This document shows positions 1 to 11,499 of a stretch of 64,000 bases of DNA, piece by piece. The stretch comes from Basipetospora chlamydospora. Taxonomy: Eukaryota; Ascomycota; Sordariomycetes; Microascales. How positions within the stretch are numbered: position 1 is the first letter of the stretch; the number at the start of each line of letters is the position of its first letter. The stretch is from the NCBI GenBank assembly GCA_001599675.1, contig BCHP01000004.1, forward strand, positions 2,157,811 to 2,221,810, written 5' to 3'. The notes beneath the pieces are model-generated. The model made no database searches. It was not told the origin of the DNA and worked only from the letters and a program-made list of their open reading frames with translations. The position numbers and the translations under genes were made by a program.

Positions 1-1324
1 ACCCTGGCAACCTGATGAGACCTGTCACAAGCTCAGCCGCCGTCGACAACCCGACGTCATCTCCTTCAAGTCCCTTTTCATCAAGATATCGATCCATCCG
101 TCTTGATGAAAGACTCGGCTTCTCTGCGAATCATCCCGCATCCGACGAGAATACAAGCTTACTCGCATAACTCTTTGATCGGCGAGGAAAGAATCATTCC
201 CTTCTTTCCCATGTGGTTGGAAGATGAGAGAGAGAGAGAAAAATTGGGCTATTGGGCTCATGCTCATGCTAGTACTCAATACTTAATGCTTTGCCTCTTT
301 TTTTTTATTTTTCTTTTTTTTTCCTGCGGGTCCTTTTTCCTGCGAAGGAAATAACAGTCCCCATTTCTTCTACTCCTTTTTTTCCCCAAAGCAGATGCCT
401 GCCGGGGTCTCGTTCACAAACAGCTGAGCCCAGTTCACAACCATCCATCCACCTGATTCTCTAAAATTACTTTCCTTGTCTTCCTTCGTCCTCGGCAGGA
501 GAAGGTACACGTACATTGGTGTATTCGCAGGAAGGAATTAAGGAGAGTAATACATACACTCGTTCGCCTGGGCGGACCTCCTTCGCCCTGTAATACCTCA
601 GGTCGTCTCTCTATTCGCTTGTAGCCCAAGCTCGTAGCTAGCTACCTTAGCTGCCTCTAGCTTCTTCTTCCTCTTCTGCTTCTGTTTCTGCTTTCGCCTT
701 CTCCCTCCCCTCAGGCTTCTACCGCTGCCACTGCCACTGCCACTGCCACTGCCATCAGAAAGTATTCGATTGATCGCGCCCGCCACAGGACGAAACCTTA
801 TCCTGCCTCGTCACTCGGCTTCTTTCCCCTTTTTATTTCATCTCTTCCCACAAACACGCACATACACACACTCCCTGGATTACCTCTCTCTCCCCTCGCT
901 CTCCTCCTCTCGTCCTCTCCTCCTCCGTATCATTCCTCTACTACGCCTCGTCAGGTCATACTCAGATCAAGCTTCCAGCCACAGAACCACCGTCGTTTCC
1001 GACAAGACAGCACACCTCAAAGCCTCCTTGGGCAAAGAGACACTACCCTTCGACGAACCAGATCTAATGCCTCCCAAGCCTCTTGGCTCGGCTATCACCT
1101 CTACGGCTCTACCATCTCTATATCTCTCTCCCTCTTCGTTGCCATGTCTGGATCACCAGCTCCTACGGCGCCCTATATAGTCGATAGCAACCGTCAGCCA
1201 CGCCTACCGTACCATACCCTGCCTCTCTCGCCAGTCCCTCTCCCGTCCTGCTCCGAGCCGCCCTTAAACTCCGGTAGAACGGAAGAAGCACCAGTAGCCT
1301 AAGAAGTTATCACGAATCGAAAAC
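1..1324. other. Upstream region without a convincing gene
   Basis: Pyrimidine-rich DNA with several T-runs (near 300-330) and a short (CTGCCA)n microsatellite at about 724-754. The stretch from about 840 to 1320 is strongly C/T-rich, as expected of a fungal promoter and 5' leader for the gene starting at 1325. Small open frames here lack coherent protein character. Confidence 0.5.
724..754. repeat. (CTGCCA)n microsatellite
   Basis: About five tandem copies of a six-base unit CTGCCA. It lies in the presumed upstream region of the gene at 1325 and has no further visible structure. Confidence 0.8.
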
Positions 1325-2203
1325 ATGGCCGCCCCGAAAGCCATGACATCCCCAACACCCCCTCCTGGCCAGGGGAAGGACCATTCCCTCTCGTGGACCT
1401 CCCGAGGCGCCGCCGCCGGGGACACACCCCCTTCCGCCCTCCCCCTCAAGAACGGACTCCCGCACAATCTTCTCCTACAATCCCCCTCGCCGCCGCCGCC
1501 ACTCAGCCGCACCTGCAGCCCCGCGAGCGCTGCCCGGATAGAGATTTGGATAGACGAGGTCCTCTCCGCCTGTCCGCCCCTTCTCTCACCGCCTGACCCC
1601 CGGGGCTCCTCGCCAACAACCACCACCACCACCACCACCATTGCTACTAATACTACTAACACCACTACTAATAACGCCTCTGCACCGGGGAAGACCCAGA
1701 CGACGTGGCTCTTCCCCCCTACCGAGCCGTCCGTCTCGTCGGGCTTGCCCTCCATCAAGAAGCCCATCCCCTTGCTCATGCACTCCATAAAGAACCTGGG
1801 CAGGCGCCTCGCCCGCGGCCTAACATCCGCGCGCATCAAATCCCCGCCCAAGACATGGCTCAGGAGAGGCCGGAGCTGGGATAGCCATAACCATGGCCAC
1901 GGCCACGGCCACGACCGATACCGCCACGTCAGCCAGGCACCTGACAACGGGCTGCCCAAGACGAATATGTACGCTGACCTCGAGGGCACGCCGAGCTCCC
2001 ACTCGCACGAGATTGAGACCCCGACCACCACCGCCACCAGAGATGACGGGGGGGACAAACTGGCGTCGGCGGCGAGGGCCGCCGAGCGGAGGGCAGAGAG
2101 GCTCGAGAGGGCGAGGAGGCTTCTCGGGAGGGAGCAGAGGCAGCAGATGATGCAGCACGCCTACGAGATGCAGCTGCAAAACTGTCGCGCCGTGACGGGG
2201 TGA
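1325..2203 (+). CDS. Hypothetical low-complexity protein, 292 aa
   Basis: I do not recognise this protein. It is a single uninterrupted exon from an ATG preceded by a C/T-rich leader. Visible features are a proline/serine-rich N-terminal half, a run of threonine and asparagine around residues 99-120, a basic segment around 150-185, a (His-Gly) repeat near residue 190, and a charged Arg/Glu/Ala C-terminal stretch (about 250-290) that could form a helix or coiled coil. The opposite strand also has a 264-codon open frame across the same DNA, but it reads as valine/glycine-rich low complexity; I prefer the plus strand because of its ATG, leader and helical C-terminus. A disordered regulatory protein is possible, but no function can be assigned. 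Confidence 0.55.
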   Translation: MAAPKAMTSPTPPPGQGKDHSLSWTSRGAAAGDTPPSALPLKNGLPHNLLLQSPSPPPPLSRTCSPASAARIEIWIDEVLSACPPLLSPPDPRGSSPTTTTTTTTIATNTTNTTTNNASAPGKTQTTWLFPPTEPSVSSGLPSIKKPIPLLMHSIKNLGRRLARGLTSARIKSPPKTWLRRGRSWDSHNHGHGHGHDRYRHVSQAPDNGLPKTNMYADLEGTPSSHSHEIETPTTTATRDDGGDKLASAARAAERRAERLERARRLLGREQRQQMMQHAYEMQLQNCRAVTG

Positions 2204-3616
2204 GGTAGCCGCCGGTGAGTGAAGGAGTTGGACAACAGAACAGGATTTTGGAGAGGAAGAGAGAGGGGGGGGGGGGGGGGAGGGGGGGGGGGGGGGGGGC
2301 GGCGGGGGGGGGGGGGGGGAGAAAAAAAGACCTCCAAGATGCCGGAATTTGGATTTCCTATAGGGCGCTTCTTTTTTTGGTGTACAATGCAACTTGGGCC
2401 GGGACGGGACGGGACAACGTCACCAGGAGTAAATCTGGGGCCTTTCTTTTCGATATGCACATGTATGATGGCGGGGACCAAGGGGCGTCACCTAGACGGA
2501 GTTCGATACCACTGCCTTGCCTTTTCTTCTTCTTTCGTTTTACTTCTTTACGTCTTAAAACTGCAACCAACAACATCCTTCTCCTTGGACCATTGGCAAC
2601 TTCTTCGTTATCCTATTCATCGTATTGGCCCCAAAACTACCCCTCTAGCCCACAGCAAGCAGACTCGACTCTATATCGAATGGGCAAGGGAGAATACACA
2701 CAAGAGTTGGCAGAATATGTTTTAATTTTTTCATTTCATGGGGGCAAATCCCTTCTTTGACCTTTTTCACGAAAACGCATTGGGTCTCTCCGTCAAGAAA
2801 CCACAAAAGAGGGGAAACGCATTCAGGTGGGAAAAGGGACAAAGAGGCCGCGTTCAGACGGAGAGTGAGGAATTCGGAGGGGAAACATTCGGGGGAAGAG
2901 CGGCGGAAAGGGAGGAATAAAAGAATCTCTCACTCTCAAGATACAAGAACTGCAAAGACCTGACGACGATGGGCCCAGAGACGCGAGGGAACAGATGGAG
3001 CGCGAAGGTAGTTGGGGCAAAAAGAGATGTACGGGTTTAGATGAGGGAGAGGTATAGCGAGGAAGAATGAAAGAAAAGACGAGCGAGGCTTGGGGCGAGA
3101 TTCCAACAATATCCGTGTCCTCTCTCCCCATTCCGAGTTTCGCAACTCCTAGAACGGAAGAAGAAGAAGAAGCAAGAGAATCGCCCGCAAAACAGCCCGA
3201 AAATTCCAGTCCTTCCTGTTTCTCTTCCAGGCCCTCCCCGCACCATCCCCCTCTTTCCTCTCCAGTCCGACCATCTCAAGACCCTCTCGGTTGTTTCGTT
3301 TCCACAAAAGATCCATTCTTCCCCCTTTGCCATGACAGTGTAAAAAGAGAAACGCGACTCGGGAAAAAACAATAAGAAAACTAGAGAAAAGAAAAGGCAC
3401 AGGAAAACACACGATTTCAGGAACAATTCGCCCTTCCGAGGGGAGAAAAAGACCCCTCCTCCTTGGCGTTCATGTTCGCCAGCCCAGATTTCGCAGCGAC
3501 GTAATCCGAAGCCGAGAACCAGTGCCGGATGAAGCACAGCAGTCATGGTTTTCATTATGCCACCAACTCAGTTGGCCGCAGTGGTATCGAGATTTGTTTC
3601 CTTGGCGAGAGTGCAC
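2204..3616. other. Intergenic region with long G-homopolymer tract
   Basis: Region between the 3' ends of the hypothetical gene and of the 14-3-3 gene. It has an interrupted G-run at 2265-2319, a GGGAC triplet repeat near 2400, and purine-rich DNA at 2820-3180. I see no gene with coding character; probable 3' UTRs and spacer. Confidence 0.5.
2265..2319. repeat. Poly-G tract
   Basis: About 55 bases that are almost entirely G, broken by single A or C bases. Its length is likely to be poorly resolved by sequencing. Confidence 0.9.
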
Positions 3617-5046
3617 TTAGGAAGCGGGGGCGGGGGCGGGGGCCTCCTCGGCGGCAGGCTTGGGCTCCTCCTCAGCCTTCACCTCACCCTCGGCGGCAGG
3701 CTTGGCGGCCTCGGCGGGCGCCTGCTGCTCAGCCTCGCCGTTGTCGGACGACGTCCAGAGGGTCAGGTTGTCGCGGAGGAGCTGCATGATGAGGGTGCTG
3801 TCGCGGTACGACTCCTCAGACAGCGAGTCCAGCTCGGCAATGGCGTCGTCAAAGGCCTGCTTCGCGAGGTGGCAAGCACGGTCGGGCGAGTTGAGGATCT
3901 CGTAGTAGAAGACGGAGAAGTTGAGGGCCAGGCCGAGGCGGATGGGGTGAGTGGGGGTAAGCTCAGTCTGGGCAACATCGGTGGCACTCTGTTGATGGGC
4001 GCAGACGCGCGTTTTCATCAGCAAGAAGAATACACACAAGACATGACAAGGGTTGCCTCGCCAATGGCAATATCGCCAGAACGTTACATCTGATCTGTCC
4101 ACCGACACACGAGGACACGGGTGGCGAGGGGATAAAGGATTCTGATCTCACCTTGTAGGCCTCGTGGGCAGCAGTAGCGGCGACCTTGCGCTTCTCACCC
4201 GAGGCGAACTCGGCGAGGTAACGGTGGTAGTCACCCTTCCTGTTCAACGAAAACAGTGGAGTGGTTAGCTTGACCGTGTGCCTGGAGCTAACGCCTAAAG
4301 TACTAGGCGGGATGCACAGTCGTGGCTGGAGGAGACAGAGAGCCCTGACAGGGAGGGACAGAGAGGGAGAGAGAAAAGGGGAATACTGCGACTAACATCT
4401 TGTGGTAAAAGACCTTGGACTCGCCGCTGGCGGCCTGGGGGATGAGGTGCTGGTCAAGGACATCAAGGACGTCCTGGCAGACCTTCTCGAGCTCCTCCTC
4501 GATCTTGGTGCGGTAATCACGGATGATGGTGACGTGCTTGTCGGAACCCTTGGACTCCTCCTTCTGCTCGATGGAGGAGATGATGCGCCACGAGGCACGG
4601 CGGGTGCCGACGACGTTCTTGTAGGCGACGCTGAGGAGGTTGCGCTCGTCGACAGTGAGCTCGCTGCCCAGCTTGGCAACCTCCTTCATGTAGGTGACCA
4701 TCTCATCGTAGCGCTCGGCCTGCTCGCAGAGGCGGGCGAGGAAGGTCTTGCTGTTTTGGGGGTCAGCAATTGAAAACGGTCGTCGGCTGCCTTGTGGGCT
4801 GGGTTCAGGAAGGCGGTGACTGACTTTTCACGCTGTGGAAAGGAGGACATGTTAGCAAAGGCGACATCCATAGAGGTAACTCAGGTGAGCGCGGAGGGCC
4901 AAGGGGGGAGGTTTCGGTAGCAGGAGGAGACCAGGGGGTCGGAGACACTCCCAAAGCCCATCAAGGAACATGCTGCGCATGGCGCGACGAGGCAGGCATA
5001 TGATAAGGGAGTCGTTTCACAAAGACCAACCTACCTCAGAAGTCAT
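3617..5046 (-). CDS. 14-3-3 protein (BMH/RAD24 family), 277 aa, five coding exons
   Basis: 14-3-3 proteins are cytosolic and nuclear dimers that bind phospho-Ser/Thr motifs on kinases, phosphatases and transcription factors. My model has exons at 5035-5046, 4825-4832, 4397-4750, 4152-4239 and 3617-3988, giving 277 aa in frame. The N-terminus begins MTSERENKTFLARLCEQAER, and the family signature RNLLSVAYKNVVGTRRASWR follows around residues 40-60. The end of the core carries YEILNSPDRACHLAKQAFDD and LWTSSDN. The C-terminal tail is rich in Ala, Glu and Pro, as is normal for fungal members. The first two coding exons are only 12 and 8 nt; the 8-nt exon is needed to join the start to the conserved KTFLARL block. 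Its donor is the less common GTCAGT. Family identity is certain; the exact splice of the micro-exon is inferred. Confidence 0.95.
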
Positions 5047-7463
5047 TGTTGTGTTTTGGAAGTGTGCTGCTGGTGGGTGGTGGTGGGGAGTCAGATTCTT
5101 GGATTCGATGAGGTAGGAAGAGGGGTGCGGAGAAAGCCTCGTGGAGAAAAGTACTACCGAGTGGGATAATGCCAAGAGGCGAGTGCAACTGGACAGAAAG
5201 GCGGAGACTAGAAAGGGAAGAGAAAATCGAGAGGAAAGGCGCGAGATTTCGGAATGGGTGGTGGTTTGGTTTCGGAGGAGAGGTATTGTTGTTAGCGGGA
5301 TGTTTTGAGAGGGAGAGAGAGAAAAGAGAGAGATGAGGGTCTGGGGGCAGAAGTCGCGAGGTTTGAAAATGACAATGGGAGGTTTTTGGTGAAAGGGGAA
5401 GACGGTCGAGCCACTGTGGAAACGGAGGGGTGGTTGAAGGCCCCCCCCGGCCCGCCGCCCCCCCCCCCCCTCCTTCTCCGACTACCAGTCTCCAGTCAAT
5501 GGAACAGGCTGCCAGGCTGTGCTGGCACTCTGAAAATCAGGGCTGCCACCTGGAAAATGTCGGATCGACGCCTGACTGGACCTCAGTCCGATTTTGGTAG
5601 GCACGGTACGTACCTACCCGCGACTTACCGTTGGGCCTACTCGTAGCGCTGGGGAAACTTCCGGGCTCATTTTAGCACCGAACTCGGGCGGGGTTCAAAG
5701 TTCTGGGACGGTGCACCGTGGGCGTAAACGGTGGTATGAGGTACAACGGCTACCGTAACTTCCTGAGGTACCCGCCCAACCCGGGACCGTTACGCGATAC
5801 GAGCATCATCACCACATGTCAACATGGAACACAAGAGTTTTCAGGCCAACATATATCTACGTTCTCTGTGCAGCCAGATCCGTGGCTAAGTCTGAAGGGG
5901 TTGATGGGTTTTTATTTTTTTATTTTTATTTCGCGGAGCAATACATAGTACCCATCTCAAGCTGGGCATCACTCCGAGTCTGATCTTATAACTAGCATCC
6001 GTTTGGGGCCCGCCGGTAGTGGCGTCCCTCCCTGTACATCACATGGTGGGGCTTGAAGAACAACTTCAAGTTCAATTGCGAAGGCGATTCAAGTTCTAGA
6101 CTGGGAGTCGGGGGGTTCACTGTGGGTGGCATTGCGCCAGGAGCAGATGAGCTCATTTGCCATGATCTCATGAGGCAGCTCTTTGCCATATCATTTCGTC
6201 AGGTGCAATCCTGGTTTGGGTCCGGGGCTGGTGCACTTCAGTGCTCCCATGACCACCAGCCAGGGTTGATTGACGGAGTCCTTGTTGGGCTCACGGTGAC
6301 GACCGGGGTCCCGAATCGCAGGCGGCTGGACCTGCGCTGCCGGTGATTCCATGCACTTCCATGAGCCATTTCGGAATTGATGACACACCCCGTCCCAGAC
6401 CGCCGGGCTGCAGGTTTTTCTGGTTTCTTCACATCCATCATTCAACACCGCAGACCGCACCGATGACCCGGGCCCTTCCCTCTCCTCCAGCGATAATGTC
6501 CCCGCCACACAATTTTCGGTTGGCTTGAAGTTGCCGTGTCTTGAGTCTTGAGTCTTCGGTATCCGATGGTATATGTAGGCGAGGAGCGGCTTGAGCAAAA
6601 ACCTGAACCTCCATCGGTATCGCAATTTTGTTGGACGTGCTCATTTTCCCCCCTGAGAACCAAAGACAATCTCTTTCCGAGGCGTCCGGGGCCTCTTCTT
6701 GAGCCTTGAGGTATATATGTGTCAAGGTAGTCCCCTCTCCACCTGTCGTAAAGTAGTAAGGGGCAGTTTGCCCTATTTACGGAGTATTATCATGTTGGCA
6801 AGTTCTCAACCGGTGTAGCGCCTGTCTTTATCCGGAGGCGCCAACGTATTTCTCACATACTTGTACTTTTACTCGTATATGCTATAGCTATCCTTCGGCT
6901 CTAGCTAGTCTTATCAGGCGAGCAAGGGGTCTGTTTTCGGTTCCTGAGCATCCATGGTGAGTTAGATGATGCCCGTGTAACCCAGCCAGCGTGGGGCGCC
7001 GTGGTTGTTTACCGGCAGCACGCGACTCGCGACTCGCGACCCGTCTAGTTGCCAGGCAAAGCAGCGTCCGCGAAGAGCGACAAGAGCATCGGTATGCCAG
7101 TTAGGTTAAGCTCATCATGAATACAGGTGCAATATCCCGGCTGGAAGGCAGCATGTGTCGTATCATTATGAACTTATGCCTGGTGTAGGCCTCAGAGCCA
7201 CCATATTACCTAGGTAGCAACGTTTGCGGTGCTCTGGCTGCTGGAGTTGGTGCCGTCGGAGTGGCCAAAAGGATTCAGTAATCATATTGTATATTGCGTC
7301 CAGGCTCGTTAACGGGGTATTTCCAGCCAAGGTCATCACAAAACACCACCAGGTACGCCGAAGGGAAAGGAAAACGCCAATGCATCAATGCAACTGTCCA
7401 TGCCTCCAGCACCCGAGGGCAGCAACCTCATCAGTCCCACGACATGATCGCCACTCGTACAGA
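5047..7463. other. Intergenic, no convincing gene
   Basis: The part next to 14-3-3 (5047-5330) is purine-rich and probably holds its promoter and leader. A C/G homopolymer tract lies at 5441-5470. Scattered short open frames, including a 144-codon frame on the minus strand at 6191-6625 with several cysteines, have no signal peptide or family resemblance that I can see. A TACGGAGTA motif lies at 6778-6786. Confidence 0.45.
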
Positions 7464-8624
7464 TCATAGCTCGCCCGGCTCCGTCTCTCCAAACTTGTAC
7501 TTGCCCCTGCCCCAGTCCCTCGGGTCGCCGCCTGGAACGCAAAGTCCCAGGCGCCAGAAGTAATCCCTATGCGCGAAGAGCAACTCCCACGCCCTAAACC
7601 GCGCGGGGACCCGTAGCCTATCCCACCACCTCGAGTCCCCGTCGTCATCCTCTCCCGCACCCCCGGTGATGCACCGCGCATCATCGCTGCCGACACAGAA
7701 CATGAGGTCCTCCGGTTCGGGGGCCAGGTCCGGCTTCATGATGAATATCTCCCCGGCATGCGGCCGGTATCCCCACTCCGACAGGGGCAGGAGCGGGACG
7801 GGGTCGTCCGTGTGCGTCACCCGCCTGTAGGTCCTGTTCTCCGGGTCGACATTGGAGTCGTCGAGCTCGAATACGTCGTCGATGAACCGCGCGAGGCCCG
7901 CGTTGCCAACCCTGGGCTCGCCAAAAGTTGTGACTACTATGTTATCCCACTGCATGGAGGCCCTAAGCTCCAGCGCCGCGAGCGCCGCCACCGCTCCACC
8001 TAGGCTGTGCCCAATGAGCCAGACGGGGTAGTCTGGGTGCAGCTCCCGCAAGCGCTTCACCGCGGGGAGGACCTCCTTCCGGGCATTGGCCCACGAGGAC
8101 AGGAATCCCATGTGCACCGTGCAGTTGGCGCACTTGTGTCGTGGCTCCTCCGGCGATGGGTACGGCACGTATTCCTGCGGCACGGTGCTGAGGTCGACCA
8201 CGGTGTTGGATATGCTGTAGGTGCCTCTGAAGGCCACTATGATTGCCGGCTCGCCAACATCACCCTTGCCTCCTGTGCCAGGACGGCGCACCCCGTGGTC
8301 CACAGCGATGTACCCGCAGCTGTCGCCGAGGAGGATGCCCGTGTTCCAGGTGTTTACGAGGGTGAGGGATGCAAAGTCGTTGCAGCGCGAGATGCACGAG
8401 AAGGGCTTCGAGACGCCGGACATCCCCACGCAGTACGCTATGTCAACCAGCCGGGACATGCGCTCTAGAGAGGAGAAGAGGGCCACCGATACCCCGCCGT
8501 CGCTCGTGCCGGCATCATCGCCAGCCACGAGGTGTTGTTGCTGGGATATGGGATCCGGTATCGGTTCTGCAAGCGCCTGCGCTCCTAACCGTAGTAGAAG
8601 AATCAAGGGTGCAAAGATCTTCAT
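7464..8624 (-). CDS. Secreted class 3 lipase (alpha/beta hydrolase), 386 aa
   Basis: An extracellular triacylglycerol lipase or feruloyl-esterase-like enzyme of the fungal lipase_3 family. It is a single exon. Residues 1-19 form a typical signal peptide (Met-Lys, leucine-rich core, Ala-x-Ala end). The nucleophile elbow GHSLGG places the catalytic Ser at 207; the Asp of THTDDPVP is residue 274, and the His of HRDYFW is about residue 352. The spacing fits class 3 lipases. The oxyanion-region block VAFRGT is at about 130-135. Cysteines at about 65, 77, 81, 103, 165 and 168 suggest disulfides, in keeping with secretion. The C-terminal part (about 310-386), with an acidic loop, is longer than in the smallest lipases. 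The upstream neighbour on the same strand is also a secreted protein. Lipase versus feruloyl esterase cannot be decided from sequence alone. Confidence 0.93.
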   Translation of the reverse strand: MKIFAPLILLLRLGAQALAEPIPDPISQQQHLVAGDDAGTSDGGVSVALFSSLERMSRLVDIAYCVGMSGVSKPFSCISRCNDFASLTLVNTWNTGILLGDSCGYIAVDHGVRRPGTGGKGDVGEPAIIVAFRGTYSISNTVVDLSTVPQEYVPYPSPEEPRHKCANCTVHMGFLSSWANARKEVLPAVKRLRELHPDYPVWLIGHSLGGAVAALAALELRASMQWDNIVVTTFGEPRVGNAGLARFIDDVFELDDSNVDPENRTYRRVTHTDDPVPLLPLSEWGYRPHAGEIFIMKPDLAPEPEDLMFCVGSDDARCITGGAGEDDDGDSRWWDRLRVPARFRAWELLFAHRDYFWRLGLCVPGGDPRDWGRGKYKFGETEPGEL

Positions 8625-9678
8625 GGTCGTTCGAATATTAGGGTCGTCGGGTGGTGTGTTTTTTTCCCGTTATCCGTGGACTGTGGCCTAGAGATCCAAC
8701 ATGCTGGCTTTGGCGGTTACAGGGTGTTACGAGCGGTAAAGGTCTCGAATTGTCAACGGGCGGAAGTCGAGAATCTTAATATTCGCAAGACGAGGACTGC
8801 CCTTGCCCCCATGACTTCCGGAAGGGGCTGTGATGCCATCAAAAGGGGTTGAGCGCCTAGTTGAGCTCCGGATGATTCAAACGGTTGAGCAACACAGGTC
8901 ACATGGGGGGAGACCGCCAAGACCGTCTAAACACAGGCGGCGGCGTCGATTGAATGAAGCGGCAGGTTGATGTCATTCAGTTGTAGCGCCACGATACGAG
9001 ACAATGGTCACGTGTTTTCATACTAGCCTGGATATGCAATTAACGAAGGAATACGAGTACATTAACGAATTGCCGCCTCCTCCATCTCCGTCGTCCCTGA
9101 CCAGCCTCCACATCCACGCAAAACGAAGACCAAAAAATACATACAACACTAGGGATTCGCTGGTCGTCACCGACCCAACTACTAGTCTAGCGCTTCGTGG
9201 TTTGTGTACAGGGGAGCAGACGGGACCCTCAATTTTCCGCGAGCTATGGTCGTATGTACCAGTAATCGCTGTCAGCTTGGTTGATAAACTACGACTCCAG
9301 AGGCGTCCTAGGGAAGGTTTCTGGATCCTGGACGCGCTATCTTCCTCCCCGAGTTGGGTCCTAGGCCGCAGGAGATTTCGGTGGTTAAGGCCATGCAGTT
9401 GGTTAAACCTTTCCCAGAAGCACTTACAGCAGCCAGCCATGCCTTCGTCAGTGGTAGGTCTCCATGGTATGGAACATCCGAGATTCAACGTCAGTTCTAT
9501 TTACAAGAGCCAAGGGCCTTCCTGCGCAGAATAGCAACATATTACTCCAACCATTGGGCTCTCATGCTGTATCCTCCAGAGAAACGCCTACTCCAAATCG
9601 TCTGTTAAGTGATTTCAACCAAGTAGTATTATGTTCGTTCCCCCATACTCCGCTACCCCGAAGCGGAAATGCAATGCG
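8625..9678. other. Intergenic, no convincing gene
   Basis: Upstream region of the lipase and 3' flank of the small secreted protein. Two overlapping open frames of about 150-176 codons on opposite strands at 9004-9534 look random: no signal peptide, no domain and mixed composition. Confidence 0.45.
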
Positions 9679-10313
9679 TCAAGCGTTCAAGTTACCGTCA
9701 ATGTTGTCGTCGATCCCTGGCCTCGTGGGATTAACACTGAAGAAGTTGCCAGTAACCTCCGCGGGGTCAGTCCTGCACAGCTCCCCTTCTACCCCAGGTA
9801 GAATATCGTCATCGGATTCATCCGTGCCGCACTCGAGATGTACCTCCGTCCCTCCAGAAACAGTGAAGGGAATGGTCCTACGCCATGGTAAGCTGAGCCC
9901 GCTTGAGTAGCTTAGGCTAGGAGAGAAAAGATGCCTTACCCATCAGATTGAGGACAGACGCCCTCGATTATAGTGAGGATTCCGTTGCCGTAGATGAACC
10001 GCATGAGCCTGTTCTCACAGGCATACCTCGGCGTCCTGTCGGGGGCACCCACGTTCACGGATGATGCGTTGTAGTGGCATTGCGTAATGATGTCGTTTGT
10101 CTCTTCCGTGATGCCGAACGTGAACGAAGTAAGGCTCTCGCCTCCATCTGTGGACCGGGCGGCAAAATCGGTGACGTTGAAAGTCGCTGGCATGTGCGCG
10201 TTTGTGCATCCTTCACCTTGTCTCGGCGTTAGGGAATGGACCAACGGGGAGTGTGGCCTGGCGACGGAGAGGGACGCCAGCCCGAGGCAGCCGAGAGACA
10301 GCGGTAGAAGCAT
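9679..10313 (-). CDS. Small secreted protein, 190 aa, two exons
   Basis: I do not recognise a family. Exons are 9940-10313 and 9679-9877, joined across a 62-nt GT...AG intron at 9878-9939; the joined frame gives 190 aa. The first 19 or so residues are a clear signal peptide with a leucine-rich core ending in Val-Ala-Arg-Pro. The mature part is acidic, has at least two N-glycosylation sequons (NVT near residue 47, NAS near residue 80), and six cysteines spread through both exons, suggesting a disulfide-bonded extracellular protein. A TATATAAG element lies about 95 bp upstream of the ATG. A secreted effector-like or cell-surface role is possible but is only inferred from size and signal peptide. 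Confidence 0.7.
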
Positions 10314-10407
10314 GTTGATCCTGAGTTATTTCTCCGAAAATGAAACGGATGAGGGGATGCAGGAAGGCTCAAGGATATCATAACCATGGGTCCTGGGGGC
10401 AGCGTGT

Positions 10408-10415
10408 CTTATATA
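10408..10415 (-). promoter_or_regulatory. TATA box of the small secreted protein gene
   Basis: TATATAAG reads on the minus strand, 95 bp upstream of the ATG at 10313. The position suits a fungal core promoter. No transcript start can be seen directly. Confidence 0.5.
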
Positions 10416-11499
10416 TTGGGATATTACAACTACGTCCAGAGTGCAGTTGACGGGGCAAACGCCGACTTGTCAAACCTGGCTGACGCTTTCAGTCATTCCT
10501 TGGATCCAGCGGCCCACCCTGTTGGAGTCTTGCTGGATCTGACAGCCAACCTCTCCCGCGCAGGTAAGTGGATGCCCCAAAGACCGCAGATCACTTACAA
10601 AGAGGCCAATGGCGGACTGACAAAAGCATGGGGCGCAGTGTCTGATGTATCGAGTACCGACGGAGCAGTGGTTCTAAGGCGCCGGGCACCACGCATCAAC
10701 TGAATGGCGCAGCTGCTGAGGTTCGACGAGGGTTGTCGAGGTTGACACACCGGCCAAGATGGACCCAATCCCGTCTGGAAACACTCTACATGGCACCCTT
10801 TGTCTGCGGCTCCCGGAGGCTCCCAAAATTGGCTCACATTGCTGATTGGTTCCCGGTGTTCCATATTTCACCCCGCATAGCTGCGATCTATGTCTTGCCG
10901 TTCCTGATGGATACGAGGGGGCAGGTTGGGGTTTCGTAGATTAAGGCGTTCCGGGGCATTCCGGGTAAAGTTGGCCCAGAATGCGCACTGACGAGGACGC
11001 GCTTACCCTCGTGAGACGGGACACGACATGAGATGCCGCGGATTCAGACATTTGTATCTTGAGATGCCCTCAGTATACGAGCTGGTGGATGGAGATATGA
11101 CGATTGTTGAGGCGTCGTGATTCCAACGCGTGATCGGAGCGAGCGACCAGAGACCAGAGGCTGAGTGGGAGGTGTCGTTGGTCTCCGGGTTTCTTAAGCA
11201 GTTGGTTCACACTGCAAGCGCCATGGGCGGGTATTATGTAAGCAGATGGCTTCGTCCGCTGTAGGAAGCATTTCAATGTTTGTCCGTGCAGCACTGGACA
11301 TTTCAAGCTGAGCACGTTGACCTCACAGGGGAACACGTGACCCACAACTCCCGAAAAATCCAGCCCACCTACGCTAATTGGTACAACCTCCCAAAAAACT
11401 TCCCTCCCTCGAAACTCCTCCCTCATCCGCCCAGCGACGAACATCGACAACCACCGACTAACCCCTCACCAGTCGACGACCCCAAAAAAATCCGCAGCA
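10416..11499. other. Divergent intergenic region
   Basis: This region separates the divergently transcribed secreted-protein and eL36 genes. The last 130 bp before 11500 are C/A-rich with pyrimidine blocks, typical of a ribosomal protein leader. I see no gene. Confidence 0.45.

Noticed and set aside
1264..2058. A 264-codon minus-strand open frame
   Set aside because: Antisense to the hypothetical gene at 1325-2203, valine/glycine low complexity, and less gene-like than the plus frame.
6191..6625. A cysteine-containing 144-codon minus frame
   Set aside because: No signal peptide, no splice context giving a longer protein, and no family resemblance.
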